From: an uncultured Anaerolineales bacterium
GTDB taxonomy: Bacteria > Chloroflexota > Anaerolineae > Anaerolineales > Villigracilaceae
Length of the DNA: 16,819 bases
NCBI GenBank assembly: GCA_937928015.1
Contig: CALFXA010000043.1
Location: 1-16,819 of the forward strand
Reading direction: 5' to 3'
Below, one piece after another: positions 5,323 through 11,842 of this stretch. Under the pieces are notes generated by a model that saw nothing but the letters and a program-made list of their open reading frames with translations, was not told the origin of the DNA and ran no database searches. Numbering within the stretch: position 1 is the first letter of the stretch; each line of letters opens with the position of its first letter. The translations under genes were made by a program, and so were the position numbers.

Positions 5323-8163
5323 ATGTCCGTTTGGCGGAAGCAGGCGCAAGGTCCAGGCAAGACCAGCCGCCGCACGTTCGTAGAGAACGCGCGGCGGGTG
5401 TTTTCCTGCCTGCTCCTGGCGGCGCTGCTGTCCGTCTCGTTTGCGCCCAGTTTCGGGGTGCAGGCCCAGACTCCCACGCCCCAGCCCGAAGTCCAGGCGT
5501 TGTTTGCCAGAATGACACCCGAGGAACGGGTGGGACAGTTGTTTCTGGTGACCTTCCAAGGCACCGACGCGGGGCCCGATTCCCAGATTTATGATTTGAT
5601 TGCCAGGCGTCATGTGGGCGGTGTGGTGCTGCAAAACGCCAACGACAATTTCACCGCCGCGCCCAATACCGTGGCCGATGCCCACACCCTGATCGAGACC
5701 CTGCAACGGGTGGAATGGGAGAACTCTGCTTCGCCCGCGTCGGACCCAACCCTGGGTCAGGAGACCAGTCAGAATTACATCCCGTTGTGGATCGGCCTCT
5801 CGCAAGAGGGCAACGGTTATCCCAGCGACCAGATTCTGAGCGGGCTATCTCCGCTGCCTTCACCGATGGCGATTGGTGCCACATGGAATACTGACATTGC
5901 CCGCCAGGTGGGCGAGGTGCAGGGACGGGAACTCTCGGCCCTGGGCGTGAACCTGTATCTGGGCCCCTCGCTCGATGTGCTTGATGCGCCTAACTCCACC
6001 GCCAGCAGCGACATGGGCACGCGGGTCTTCGGCGGCGACCCCTACTGGGTCGGCGAGATGGGCCGCGCCTATATCGCGGGCCTGCACACGGGCAGCGAAA
6101 ATCAGATGGCCGTGATTGCCAAGCATTTTCCCGGGCGGGGCGACTCCGACCGCCCGCCTGAGGATGAAGTTTCCACCGTGCGCAAGTCGTTGGAGCAGTT
6201 GAAGCAGATCGAGTTGTATCCGTTCTTCGCGGTGACGGGCAACGCCCCCAGTGCCGAGGCGAAGGCCGATGGTCTGCTCGTTTCGCATATCCGCTATCAG
6301 GGATTTCAGGGAAATATCCGCGTGACCACCCGCCCCGTCAGTTTCGACGGGCAGGCGCTCGCGCAGATCCTCGGCCTGCCGCAGTTCACGAACTGGCGCA
6401 CGGCGGGCGGGCTGATCGTCAGCGATGACCTGGGCACGCGTGCCGTGCGCGATTTCTACACCCTGGGCGATCAGCCGCTGACGGCCCGCTCTGTAGCCCG
6501 CGACGCCTTCCTGGCGGGCAACGACCTGCTCGACCTCGGTCAGATCGTGTCCAGCGACACCTCCGATAATTACTCCACAGTCCTGCAAGTGCTGGATTAT
6601 TTCACGGGCAAATATCGCGATGACCCCGCCTTTGCCCAGCAGGTGGATGCCGCCGTGCTGCGCATCCTGGCCGCCAAGTCCCGCCTGTATCCTGATTTTG
6701 TCCTGGCCAACGTCCTCACCTCGCAGACCGCGCTCCAGGGCATTGGTCAATCGAAAGACCTGACCTTCGACATCGCCCGTCGTGGCGCCAGCCTAGTCAG
6801 CCCGTCGGTGCCGGACCTGGCCACGGTGTTGCCCAATCCGCCGCAGGTGCGCGAACGCCTGGTTTTCATTACCGATACGCTGATGGTCAAGCAGTGCAGC
6901 ACCTGCCCCGAACAGGCCACGTTTGAGATGAATGCGTTCGAGAATGCTGTGCTGCGCCTGTACGGCCCGGAGGGCGATAATCAAACCTCCACCTTCCGCG
7001 TCTCTTCCTATACTTTCGATCACCTCCAGCAAATGCTGGATGGTTCCAGTCCGCCCTACATCGAAGAGGACCTCAGCCGCGCCAACTGGATCGTGCTGTC
7101 CATGTCCGATGCCAGCCGCGGTCAGCCCCAACTCGTCAGCCGTTTCCTCACCGAACTTCAGAACACCCTGCGCGACCGCCGCGTGATTCTGTTCTCCTTC
7201 GGCGCGCCTTACTACCTCGACGCCACCGACATTTCCAAGCTCACGGCCTACTACACCCTTTATAGCAAGGAAGCCCCGGTGGTGGATGTGGCCGCGCGCC
7301 TGCTCTTTCAGGAACTGACTCCCTCGGGCGCTTCGCCCGTTTCCATTCCCGGGATCGGATATGACCTGATCACGGCCATGACCCCCGACCCGAGTCAGGT
7401 CATCCCGCTGGCCCTGGACCTTCAGCCTGTCACCGATACAACGGGCGAGACGCCCACCCCGGGCCCCACCCCCAATCCGCTCTTCCGCATCGGCGATACC
7501 ATTGCCCTGCGCACGGGCATCATCCGCGACCATAATGGACATCCCGTGCCCGATGGGACGGTGGTGCGCTTCTCGATGGTGTTGACGGGGGAGGGCGGCG
7601 GCATCCTGCAACAAGTTGAGTCGGCCACCGCCCAGGGCGTGGCGCGCGCCTCCTTCGGCCTCGACAAGCCCGGGCTGTTGGAGATTCGCGCATCAAGCGA
7701 TCCCGCCACCCTGTCCGAAGGGTTGCAGTTGGATGTCTCTTCCGCGGGCGCAGCGCCCGTGATTGTGGTGACCCCCGTGATTGTCACCGAAGCGCCCATG
7801 CCCACTCCCACCACAACACCCCCTGTGGAAGAAAATGACTTTGTGACCACTGAAGGTTTTTTGAACTTCAACGCGTGGTTCGTGGTCTTCCTGTTCCTGT
7901 TAGGCAGTTCCTGGCTGGCCTACTGGGCGTTCAGCCGATTCAAGAGTACGCGTGAGGGCGTCCGTTGGGCGGCGTGCATCCTATTGGGCGGCGCGGCTGC
8001 CTACACCTACCTGACGTTGGGATTGCCAGGCAGCCGGGCCTTTGCCTCTGCTCAAGGCATGTCGGGTATTCTGATCTTTACGTTCCTGGGGGAATTGATG
8101 GGAGCGGTGTGCGCCTGGTTGTGGGTGCGCCGCGCTACCGCAGCAAAGTCACCAACAAACTAA
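5323..8163 (+). CDS. Secreted, membrane-anchored glycoside hydrolase family 3-like protein
   Basis: A 946-residue envelope protein. Residues 1-48 form a signal peptide ending GVQA. Residues 60-455 match the GH3 N-terminal barrel: MTPEERVGQLFLVTFQG (64-80), VGGVVL, QEGNGYP, KHFPGRGDSD (267-276) and LIVSDDLG with the expected nucleophile Asp368. Residues 480-700 may correspond to the GH3 C-terminal domain. Residues 722-806 look like an Ig-like (Big_1) domain between Thr/Pro linkers, followed by three hydrophobic segments (about 850-870, 881-900, 913-935). GH3 beta-N-acetylglucosaminidases of the NagZ type carry a catalytic DSH after the KHFPG motif; here the corresponding stretch reads PPEDEVSTV without His. 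It may use another acid/base, cleave a different substrate or be inactive. GGGAGGGGG overlaps the end of the GDPD gene and serves as ribosome binding site. The 3' end overlaps the convergent kinase gene. Confidence 0.88.
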   Translation: MSVWRKQAQGPGKTSRRTFVENARRVFSCLLLAALLSVSFAPSFGVQAQTPTPQPEVQALFARMTPEERVGQLFLVTFQGTDAGPDSQIYDLIARRHVGGVVLQNANDNFTAAPNTVADAHTLIETLQRVEWENSASPASDPTLGQETSQNYIPLWIGLSQEGNGYPSDQILSGLSPLPSPMAIGATWNTDIARQVGEVQGRELSALGVNLYLGPSLDVLDAPNSTASSDMGTRVFGGDPYWVGEMGRAYIAGLHTGSENQMAVIAKHFPGRGDSDRPPEDEVSTVRKSLEQLKQIELYPFFAVTGNAPSAEAKADGLLVSHIRYQGFQGNIRVTTRPVSFDGQALAQILGLPQFTNWRTAGGLIVSDDLGTRAVRDFYTLGDQPLTARSVARDAFLAGNDLLDLGQIVSSDTSDNYSTVLQVLDYFTGKYRDDPAFAQQVDAAVLRILAAKSRLYPDFVLANVLTSQTALQGIGQSKDLTFDIARRGASLVSPSVPDLATVLPNPPQVRERLVFITDTLMVKQCSTCPEQATFEMNAFENAVLRLYGPEGDNQTSTFRVSSYTFDHLQQMLDGSSPPYIEEDLSRANWIVLSMSDASRGQPQLVSRFLTELQNTLRDRRVILFSFGAPYYLDATDISKLTAYYTLYSKEAPVVDVAARLLFQELTPSGASPVSIPGIGYDLITAMTPDPSQVIPLALDLQPVTDTTGETPTPGPTPNPLFRIGDTIALRTGIIRDHNGHPVPDGTVVRFSMVLTGEGGGILQQVESATAQGVARASFGLDKPGLLEIRASSDPATLSEGLQLDVSSAGAAPVIVVTPVIVTEAPMPTPTTTPPVEENDFVTTEGFLNFNAWFVVFLFLLGSSWLAYWAFSRFKSTREGVRWAACILLGGAAAYTYLTLGLPGSRAFASAQGMSGILIFTFLGELMGAVCAWLWVRRATAAKSPTN

Positions 8164-9127
8164 GTAGAAGCAGTCCGCCCGCCATGAGCACGAGGTTGCT
8201 CTCAGGCGGGTTGGTGAGATATTCCCAGGCCGAGCGCTGCATGGCGCGGCGCGGAAGCGGACCTGTGGGGAAGTCGCGCGTGCCGAACAGGACGGTGCCC
8301 AGATCCTCCATCGACTTGGGACGGTCATCGGGGTGCAGGGCCATGGCCCACAGGATGGCTCGTTCGGTGCGCGGCGAGAGGGTGGAATTGATCTGTCGAG
8401 GCGGGACCAGGCTGATGGGGTCCAGGAAGCGTTTGCGCGCCTCGGTGGGCGGTTCGTTCGTCAGCAGGTGATAGAGAGTCGAGCCGAAGGAGTAGATGTC
8501 GGCGCGGATGTCGGTATGCGAGTCGTCCCCGCCGTATTGTTCGAGCGGCGTGTACAACGCGGTGCCTTGTCCCTGGATGATGGTGATGGTCACCTCGTCG
8601 GGCGCAAGAATCTTGACCAGGCCGAAGTCCACCAGTTTGAGCAGGCCGTTCGGCATGACCTTGAGGTTACTGGGTTTGATATCGCGATGGATGATGGGCG
8701 GGTTTTGGTTATGCAGGTAGGCAAGCGCATCAGCCAGTTGTTTGGCCCAGCCGAGCACCTGGTCCTCGTCGAGGAAGGTCTTAGTGCGGCGCGCTTCCAG
8801 CATCAGCTCGCGCAGGTCCTTGCCAGGTACGTAATCCATGACGAGGTAATCGCGCGCGCCGAGCGAGAAGAAGTCCGAGACCTTGGGGAGGTTGGGATGG
8901 TCGAGGCGCGCGAGGACAGTCGCCTCGCGCAAAAATTGCTCGCGGCCTTCATCGACAACCTTTTGTGGGAGGGCGCGGTCGTATTCGACTTCCTTCAACG
9001 CGCATAGACGGCCTTCCAAGCGGAGGTCATCCGCCAGGTAGATGCTGCCCATCCCGCCCTGGCCGATCCGTTCACGGACCTTGTATCGGCTGCGCAGGAC
9101 CTCCCCGTTCTTCAAAGACAGGGGCAC
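8135..9127 (-). CDS. Tail-anchored eukaryotic-type Ser/Thr protein kinase
   Basis: A 330-residue Hanks-type kinase with all catalytic motifs: glycine loop GQGGMG (22-27), ALKE with Lys45, HRDIKPSN (147-154), DFG (167-169) and an APE-like TPLEQY (193-198). The kinase domain ends near 280. A single hydrophobic segment (about 311-328) lies at the very C-terminus with almost nothing after it, so there is no extracytoplasmic PASTA or other sensor domain. The start is GTG at 9127, preceded by GGAG with 5-nt spacing. It is divergent from an FHA-domain regulator, a likely phosphoprotein target. The stop codon lies inside the 3' end of the GH3-like gene (29-bp convergent overlap), and no terminator is visible between them. 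Confidence 0.95.
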   Translation of the reverse strand: MPLSLKNGEVLRSRYKVRERIGQGGMGSIYLADDLRLEGRLCALKEVEYDRALPQKVVDEGREQFLREATVLARLDHPNLPKVSDFFSLGARDYLVMDYVPGKDLRELMLEARRTKTFLDEDQVLGWAKQLADALAYLHNQNPPIIHRDIKPSNLKVMPNGLLKLVDFGLVKILAPDEVTITIIQGQGTALYTPLEQYGGDDSHTDIRADIYSFGSTLYHLLTNEPPTEARKRFLDPISLVPPRQINSTLSPRTERAILWAMALHPDDRPKSMEDLGTVLFGTRDFPTGPLPRRAMQRSAWEYLTNPPESNLVLMAGGLLLLSLLVTLLR

Positions 9128-9196
9128 TCTTCTCCTTTACGCGAATCGGTGCAATCATCTCGGCGTTGAATTCTGCACAGAAACGCAATTTTCTGC

Positions 9197-9205
9197 TATA
9201 TTATA
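9197..9205. promoter_or_regulatory. Interleaved divergent -10 elements between kinase and FHA regulator
   Basis: The plus strand has TATATT at 9197-9202, with TGCACA (9174-9179) 17 nt upstream as a possible -35, directed at the FHA gene. The minus strand has a perfect TATAAT (9205-9200) directed at the kinase, with no good -35. The two -10s share bases, so polymerase binding for one gene should exclude the other. The plus leader would be about 53 nt and the minus leader about 65 nt. Both genes have Shine-Dalgarno sites. Confidence 0.45.
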
Positions 9206-9260
9206 AACGTCTTTGTTCGCATTATGGTTGATTTTAGTCAGGAGAGCCAAGGGAGTTTTG

Positions 9261-9920
9261 ATGGATTTGAATCTCGGTGAGTTCCCGCTGTTGGTCGCCC
9301 AGGAGGGCCCGCTCAAGGGTCAGCGCTGGGTGTTGAATCATACCGTCGTGATGGGGCGCGAAGCCACCTGCGATGTGGTGGTGTTGGACCGCCAGGTCTC
9401 GCGCTTCCATGCCCGCATCACGCCCACCTCCGAGGGAGTGATGCTCGAAGACCTGGGCAGCAAGAACGGTACCAACCATAACGGCGTGGAATTGACGGCT
9501 CCTGTGATGTTGCAGGATGGCGACCTGGTCGGCGTGGCCCTGGCACAACAATTCATCTTCCTGACCTCGGATGCCACCGTGCCGTTAACCGAGGGGACCG
9601 AACGCCCCGGCCGCCTGATGATGGACCAGAAGTCGCGCCGTGTGTGGGTCAACCAGCAGCAACTCGTCCCGCCGCTTTCGGCCCAGCAATTCAAACTGTT
9701 GTGGATGTTGTACTCGAATCAGGGACAGGTCGTCAGCCGCGTGGACCTGGTCTCTGCCGTGTGGGGTGAGGACCAGTCGGCGGGCGTCTCGGACCAGGCG
9801 CTGGATGCGCTCATTCGTCGCCTGCGTGACCGCCTGTCGGCGCTTGATCCCACGCATCAATATATCGACACCGTACGCGGACACGGGGTCCGCTTCGACA
9901 ATCCACCCCCAGGTGATTAG
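9261..9920 (+). CDS. FHA domain - OmpR/PhoB-type winged-helix transcriptional regulator
   Basis: A 219-residue cytoplasmic protein. Residues 8-105 form an FHA domain with the phosphothreonine-binding residues in place: GRE (32-34), SRFH (47-50) and SKNGT (67-71). A linker (103-118) carries Thr106, Thr110 and Thr113. Residues 118-214 match an OmpR/PhoB DNA-binding domain: LSAQQFKLLWMLYSNQGQVV, SRVDLVSAVWGED, recognition-helix region DQALDALIRRLRDRL, and wing YIDTVRGHGVRF. The ATG at 9261 is chosen because GGGAG lies 6 nt upstream; in-frame TTG codons further upstream (9213) lack this support. Mycobacterial EmbR has the opposite order (DNA-binding first, FHA last). Divergence from the Ser/Thr kinase suggests that the kinase controls its activity; its targets are unknown, with autoregulation of the shared promoter plausible. 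Confidence 0.93.
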   Translation: MDLNLGEFPLLVAQEGPLKGQRWVLNHTVVMGREATCDVVVLDRQVSRFHARITPTSEGVMLEDLGSKNGTNHNGVELTAPVMLQDGDLVGVALAQQFIFLTSDATVPLTEGTERPGRLMMDQKSRRVWVNQQQLVPPLSAQQFKLLWMLYSNQGQVVSRVDLVSAVWGEDQSAGVSDQALDALIRRLRDRLSALDPTHQYIDTVRGHGVRFDNPPPGD

Positions 9921-9922
9921 CA

Positions 9923-10396
9923 TTGGAAATCGAACTTCAGCAAAAGCTCGCACAGATTCTGCGCGGGAACCGTATTGCCGCGCTTGGCACCCTTCGCAAC
10001 GGGGCGCCGTCCGTTTCGATGGTGACCTACGCCATCGCCGACGACTTTTCCGCCATCTACCTGCACGTCAGTCATCTGGCCCAACATACGCAGGACATGG
10101 AGAAGGATAAACACGTCAGCCTGATGGTCTATGAAACGGACGACGGACGGGACGACCCGCAGTCGTTGGCGCGCGTGACCGTCCGCGGAAATGCGGAGGT
10201 CCTGCCGATGGGCGTGCCCGGCTACATGCCCGCCCATGACTTGTACCTGGCGCGTTTTCCGCGTTCCGAGCCGATGTTCGAGTTCGGGGATTTCGGTCTG
10301 TGGCGCATCATCCCCAAGGGCGGACGCTACGTGGCAGGCTTCGCCAAGGCATTCAACCTGACGGCGGATTCTTTGTTGGAAGCAGCCAGGACTTAA
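9923..10396 (+). CDS. HugZ / pyridoxamine 5'-phosphate oxidase-like split-barrel protein
   Basis: A 157-residue protein with the FMN-binding split-barrel pattern of the PNPOx-like superfamily: RIAALGTLRNGAPSVSMVTY near residues 17-36, LHVSHLAQHTQDMEKDKHVSLMV in the middle, VRGNAEVLP, and a C-terminal RYVAGFAKAFNL resembling the heme-degrading HugZ subgroup. Members reduce or oxidise small cofactors or bind FMN, F420 or heme; which applies here cannot be told. It starts at TTG (9923) two bases after the FHA gene stop, with AGGTG about 7 nt upstream, so it is likely translationally coupled to the regulator. The next in-frame ATG would remove the first strand of the barrel. The gene is followed directly by a strong terminator. 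Confidence 0.85.
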   Translation: MEIELQQKLAQILRGNRIAALGTLRNGAPSVSMVTYAIADDFSAIYLHVSHLAQHTQDMEKDKHVSLMVYETDDGRDDPQSLARVTVRGNAEVLPMGVPGYMPAHDLYLARFPRSEPMFEFGDFGLWRIIPKGGRYVAGFAKAFNLTADSLLEAART

Positions 10397-10402
10397 AAAG
10401 AT

Positions 10403-10439
10403 AAGAGGCGGTCACTGAAAATGTGGCCGCCTCTTTTTT
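10403..10439. terminator. Strong hairpin terminator, shared by convergent genes
   Basis: A 13-bp stem (AAGAGGCGGTCAC with GTGGCCGCCTCTT, one T-G wobble) and a 7-nt loop is followed by TTTTT on the plus strand, ending the HugZ-like gene. On the minus strand the same hairpin starts right after the nuclease-like gene stop codon and is followed by TTATCTTTTT, so it probably works in both directions. Confidence 0.85.
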
Positions 10440-10941
10440 ACGGCGTTTCTTTTTTCCACTCTAATTTCTTGATCTTCTGAATATCGCTCAACTGGACCTG
10501 CGCAATCTGGTCGGGACGGCCCGCGCGGGTGTAGGTTTTGTATTTGGCGTCCCTCGCAGAGTCAACGCTGGCGGTACGGTCCACCACGCGGCGGACGAGT
10601 TGATACAGGTCGTGGCGGTCCACGATGAGGAAGGAGGTCTCGGTTTCGAAGGCGATCCAGTTGGATTTGCCGAACAGCCAGCCCGCCTCGCCGCGCACGT
10701 TGCGGAACTCGATCCACACCCAATCTTGACTCAGCGCATCGTCGCCGCGACTCTGCCGCTTGAGTGCCTTGACCTCGACCTTGCGGCGGTAGCCGTCCTT
10801 GATGATCTCGAAGTCCCAGTGTTCGTGGATGTTGGCATCTTTCGATGCGGGCGTGACGCTCCAGCCCTCGCGTTGGGCGAGGGCCACGAAGAGTTCTTCG
10901 GCGCGGCGGCCAAGTTCGAGAGAGTCACGGTTGTGGGTCAT
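10438..10941 (-). CDS. Small PD-(D/E)XK nuclease-like protein, possible restriction endonuclease
   Basis: A 167-residue protein with a plausible PD-(D/E)XK nuclease core: Asp43 in HWDFEII, followed 13 residues later by Glu56-Val-Lys58 in RRKVEVKALK. An N-terminal helix (ELGRRAEELFVALAQREGW) precedes it, as in many such folds. The gene lies 39 bp downstream of a DNA methyltransferase on the same strand, which suggests the cleavage half of a type II restriction-modification pair. It is short for a type II enzyme and has no separate specificity domain, so a repair nuclease, nicking enzyme or other PD-(D/E)XK protein is also possible. The ATG at 10941 has no Shine-Dalgarno; it is preceded by TAAAAA and a tandem 9-bp repeat, and translation may depend on coupling or be inefficient. 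Stop codon is in the shared terminator T run. Confidence 0.7.
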   Translation of the reverse strand: MTHNRDSLELGRRAEELFVALAQREGWSVTPASKDANIHEHWDFEIIKDGYRRKVEVKALKRQSRGDDALSQDWVWIEFRNVRGEAGWLFGKSNWIAFETETSFLIVDRHDLYQLVRRVVDRTASVDSARDAKYKTYTRAGRPDQIAQVQLSDIQKIKKLEWKKETP

Positions 10942-10948
10942 TTTTTAC

Positions 10949-10975
10949 CACGAAGGACACAAAGATCACAAAGGG
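10949..10975. repeat. Degenerate 9-bp tandem repeat in the methyltransferase-nuclease gap
   Basis: Three consecutive 9-bp units read on the plus strand: CACGAAGGA, CACAAAGAT, CACAAAGGG. They fill most of the 39-bp gap between the two genes. Repeats of this CACAAAGG/CACGAAGG type are, from general knowledge, widely scattered in intergenic DNA of several bacterial groups including Chloroflexota. The copy here likely inserted or expanded between the two genes and displaced the ribosome binding site of the nuclease-like gene. Confidence 0.6.
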
Positions 10976-10980
10976 AAAAG

Positions 10981-11781
10981 TCAACGAGTGGAGCGTTTTG
11001 CTTTCACACCCTTTGTAAAGAGAGCAGGATCGATATTTTCCTGGAGGCGCTTGAGCGTCAATTGACAATATTTCTTGTCCACTTCCACACCGATCATGTT
11101 GCGCTGATTCTGCAGGGCGGCGATGGCCGTGGTGCCAGAGCCGAGGAAGGGGTCGAGGATGGTATCGCCGACGAAGGAAAATAACTTGATGCAGCGACGC
11201 GGCAGTTCGATGGGGAAGGGCGCAGGATGCCCGACACGCTTCTTCGACTCGCCGTTGAAATTCCACATGCCGTTGGTCCAGGCGATGAACTCGTCGCGGG
11301 TGATGTCGGAGGTGCGGCCTGTGGCGTCGCGCTTCCACTCGTCCTTATACAGCACGAGGATGACCTCCACGGGCGCGATGACGTAGGGCGCGGAGGCCTT
11401 CATCCACGAGCCCCAAGCCGTACGGCGCGAAATATTCTGTTCGTTCCAGATGATCGTGGAGTGATATTTCCAGCCGCCCTGTTTGGCGAGCGTCGTCAGG
11501 TCTGCGGCCACGGATTGCTGTCCGCCCTTGTTCTTGTCGAGCGGGACGTTGAGGCATAGGCGTCCCCTGCTGCAAGCCAGGGAGAAGATTTTCGTCAGCC
11601 AGGCCAGGCTGAAGTCCAGGTAGGAGGTGTAGTCCGAGTCGTCCTTGTGGGAGTTGTACTGAATGTCCACGTTGTAGGGCGGCGAGGTGACGACCAGGTC
11701 CACGCTGGCGGTTGGAATGTCCCGTGTGGTGAGGATGTTGTCATGCAGCAGACGAAACGACTCGTTGGCGAAGAAATCCAT
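10981..11781 (-). CDS. Site-specific DNA methyltransferase, beta class, SPPY type
   Basis: A 266-residue amino-group DNA methyltransferase. The catalytic motif IV TSPPYNVDI (32-40) comes first and the S-adenosylmethionine-binding motif I DPFLGSGTT (210-218) comes last, which is the beta-class order. HPAPFPIELPRRCIKLFS (185-202) precedes motif I as in this class, and GVEVDKKYC follows it. SPPY is most often N4-cytosine, while DPPY is mostly N6-adenine, so N4-methylcytosine is favoured but not certain. The recognition site cannot be read; the target-recognition region is probably about 80-180. The ATG at 11781 lacks a Shine-Dalgarno but has TATAAT exactly 6 nt upstream, suggesting a leaderless mRNA. 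A nuclease-like gene follows, so this is probably a modification enzyme of a small restriction-modification pair, though an orphan regulatory role is possible. Confidence 0.93.
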   Translation of the reverse strand: MDFFANESFRLLHDNILTTRDIPTASVDLVVTSPPYNVDIQYNSHKDDSDYTSYLDFSLAWLTKIFSLACSRGRLCLNVPLDKNKGGQQSVAADLTTLAKQGGWKYHSTIIWNEQNISRRTAWGSWMKASAPYVIAPVEVILVLYKDEWKRDATGRTSDITRDEFIAWTNGMWNFNGESKKRVGHPAPFPIELPRRCIKLFSFVGDTILDPFLGSGTTAIAALQNQRNMIGVEVDKKYCQLTLKRLQENIDPALFTKGVKAKRSTR

Positions 11782-11787
11782 GCGGCG

Positions 11788-11793
11788 ATTATA
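11788..11793 (-). promoter_or_regulatory. Predicted leaderless -10 element of the methyltransferase
   Basis: A perfect TATAAT on the minus strand ends 6 nt before the ATG, so transcription should begin at the start codon. No good -35 is seen. The -35 region falls on the T-run and stem of the terminator of the upstream CpXC gene. Confidence 0.5.
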
Positions 11794-11805
11794 TCTGCTT
11801 CCCTG

Positions 11806-11836
11806 AAAGAAAAACTCCCCGGCAACGGGGAGTTTT
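11806..11836 (-). terminator. Rho-independent terminator of the CpXC gene
   Basis: A perfect 11-bp stem (AAAACTCCCCG with CGGGGAGTTTT) with a 4-nt loop, followed on the minus strand by TTTTTCTTTC. It starts 7 nt after the CpXC stop codon. The methyltransferase promoter overlaps its far side. Confidence 0.88.
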
Positions 11837-11842
11837 GTGTTT

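Noticed and set aside
5860..7614. Two long minus-strand open frames (5860-6750, 6793-7614)
   Set aside because: Both mirror the GH3-like gene and have His/Gly/Arg-rich, domain-free translations.
8333..9007. 224-residue plus-strand open frame
   Set aside because: Antisense to the kinase catalytic domain; no motif or ribosome binding site.
9213..9260. Upstream TTG start for the FHA regulator
   Set aside because: The extra residues are not part of an FHA domain, overlap the promoter region, and the ATG at 9261 has a well-spaced GGGAG.
10925..11338. 137-residue minus-strand open frame ending in FVIFVSFVVKN
   Set aside because: Out of frame with the methyltransferase; its tail is only the translation of the CACAAAGG-type repeat.
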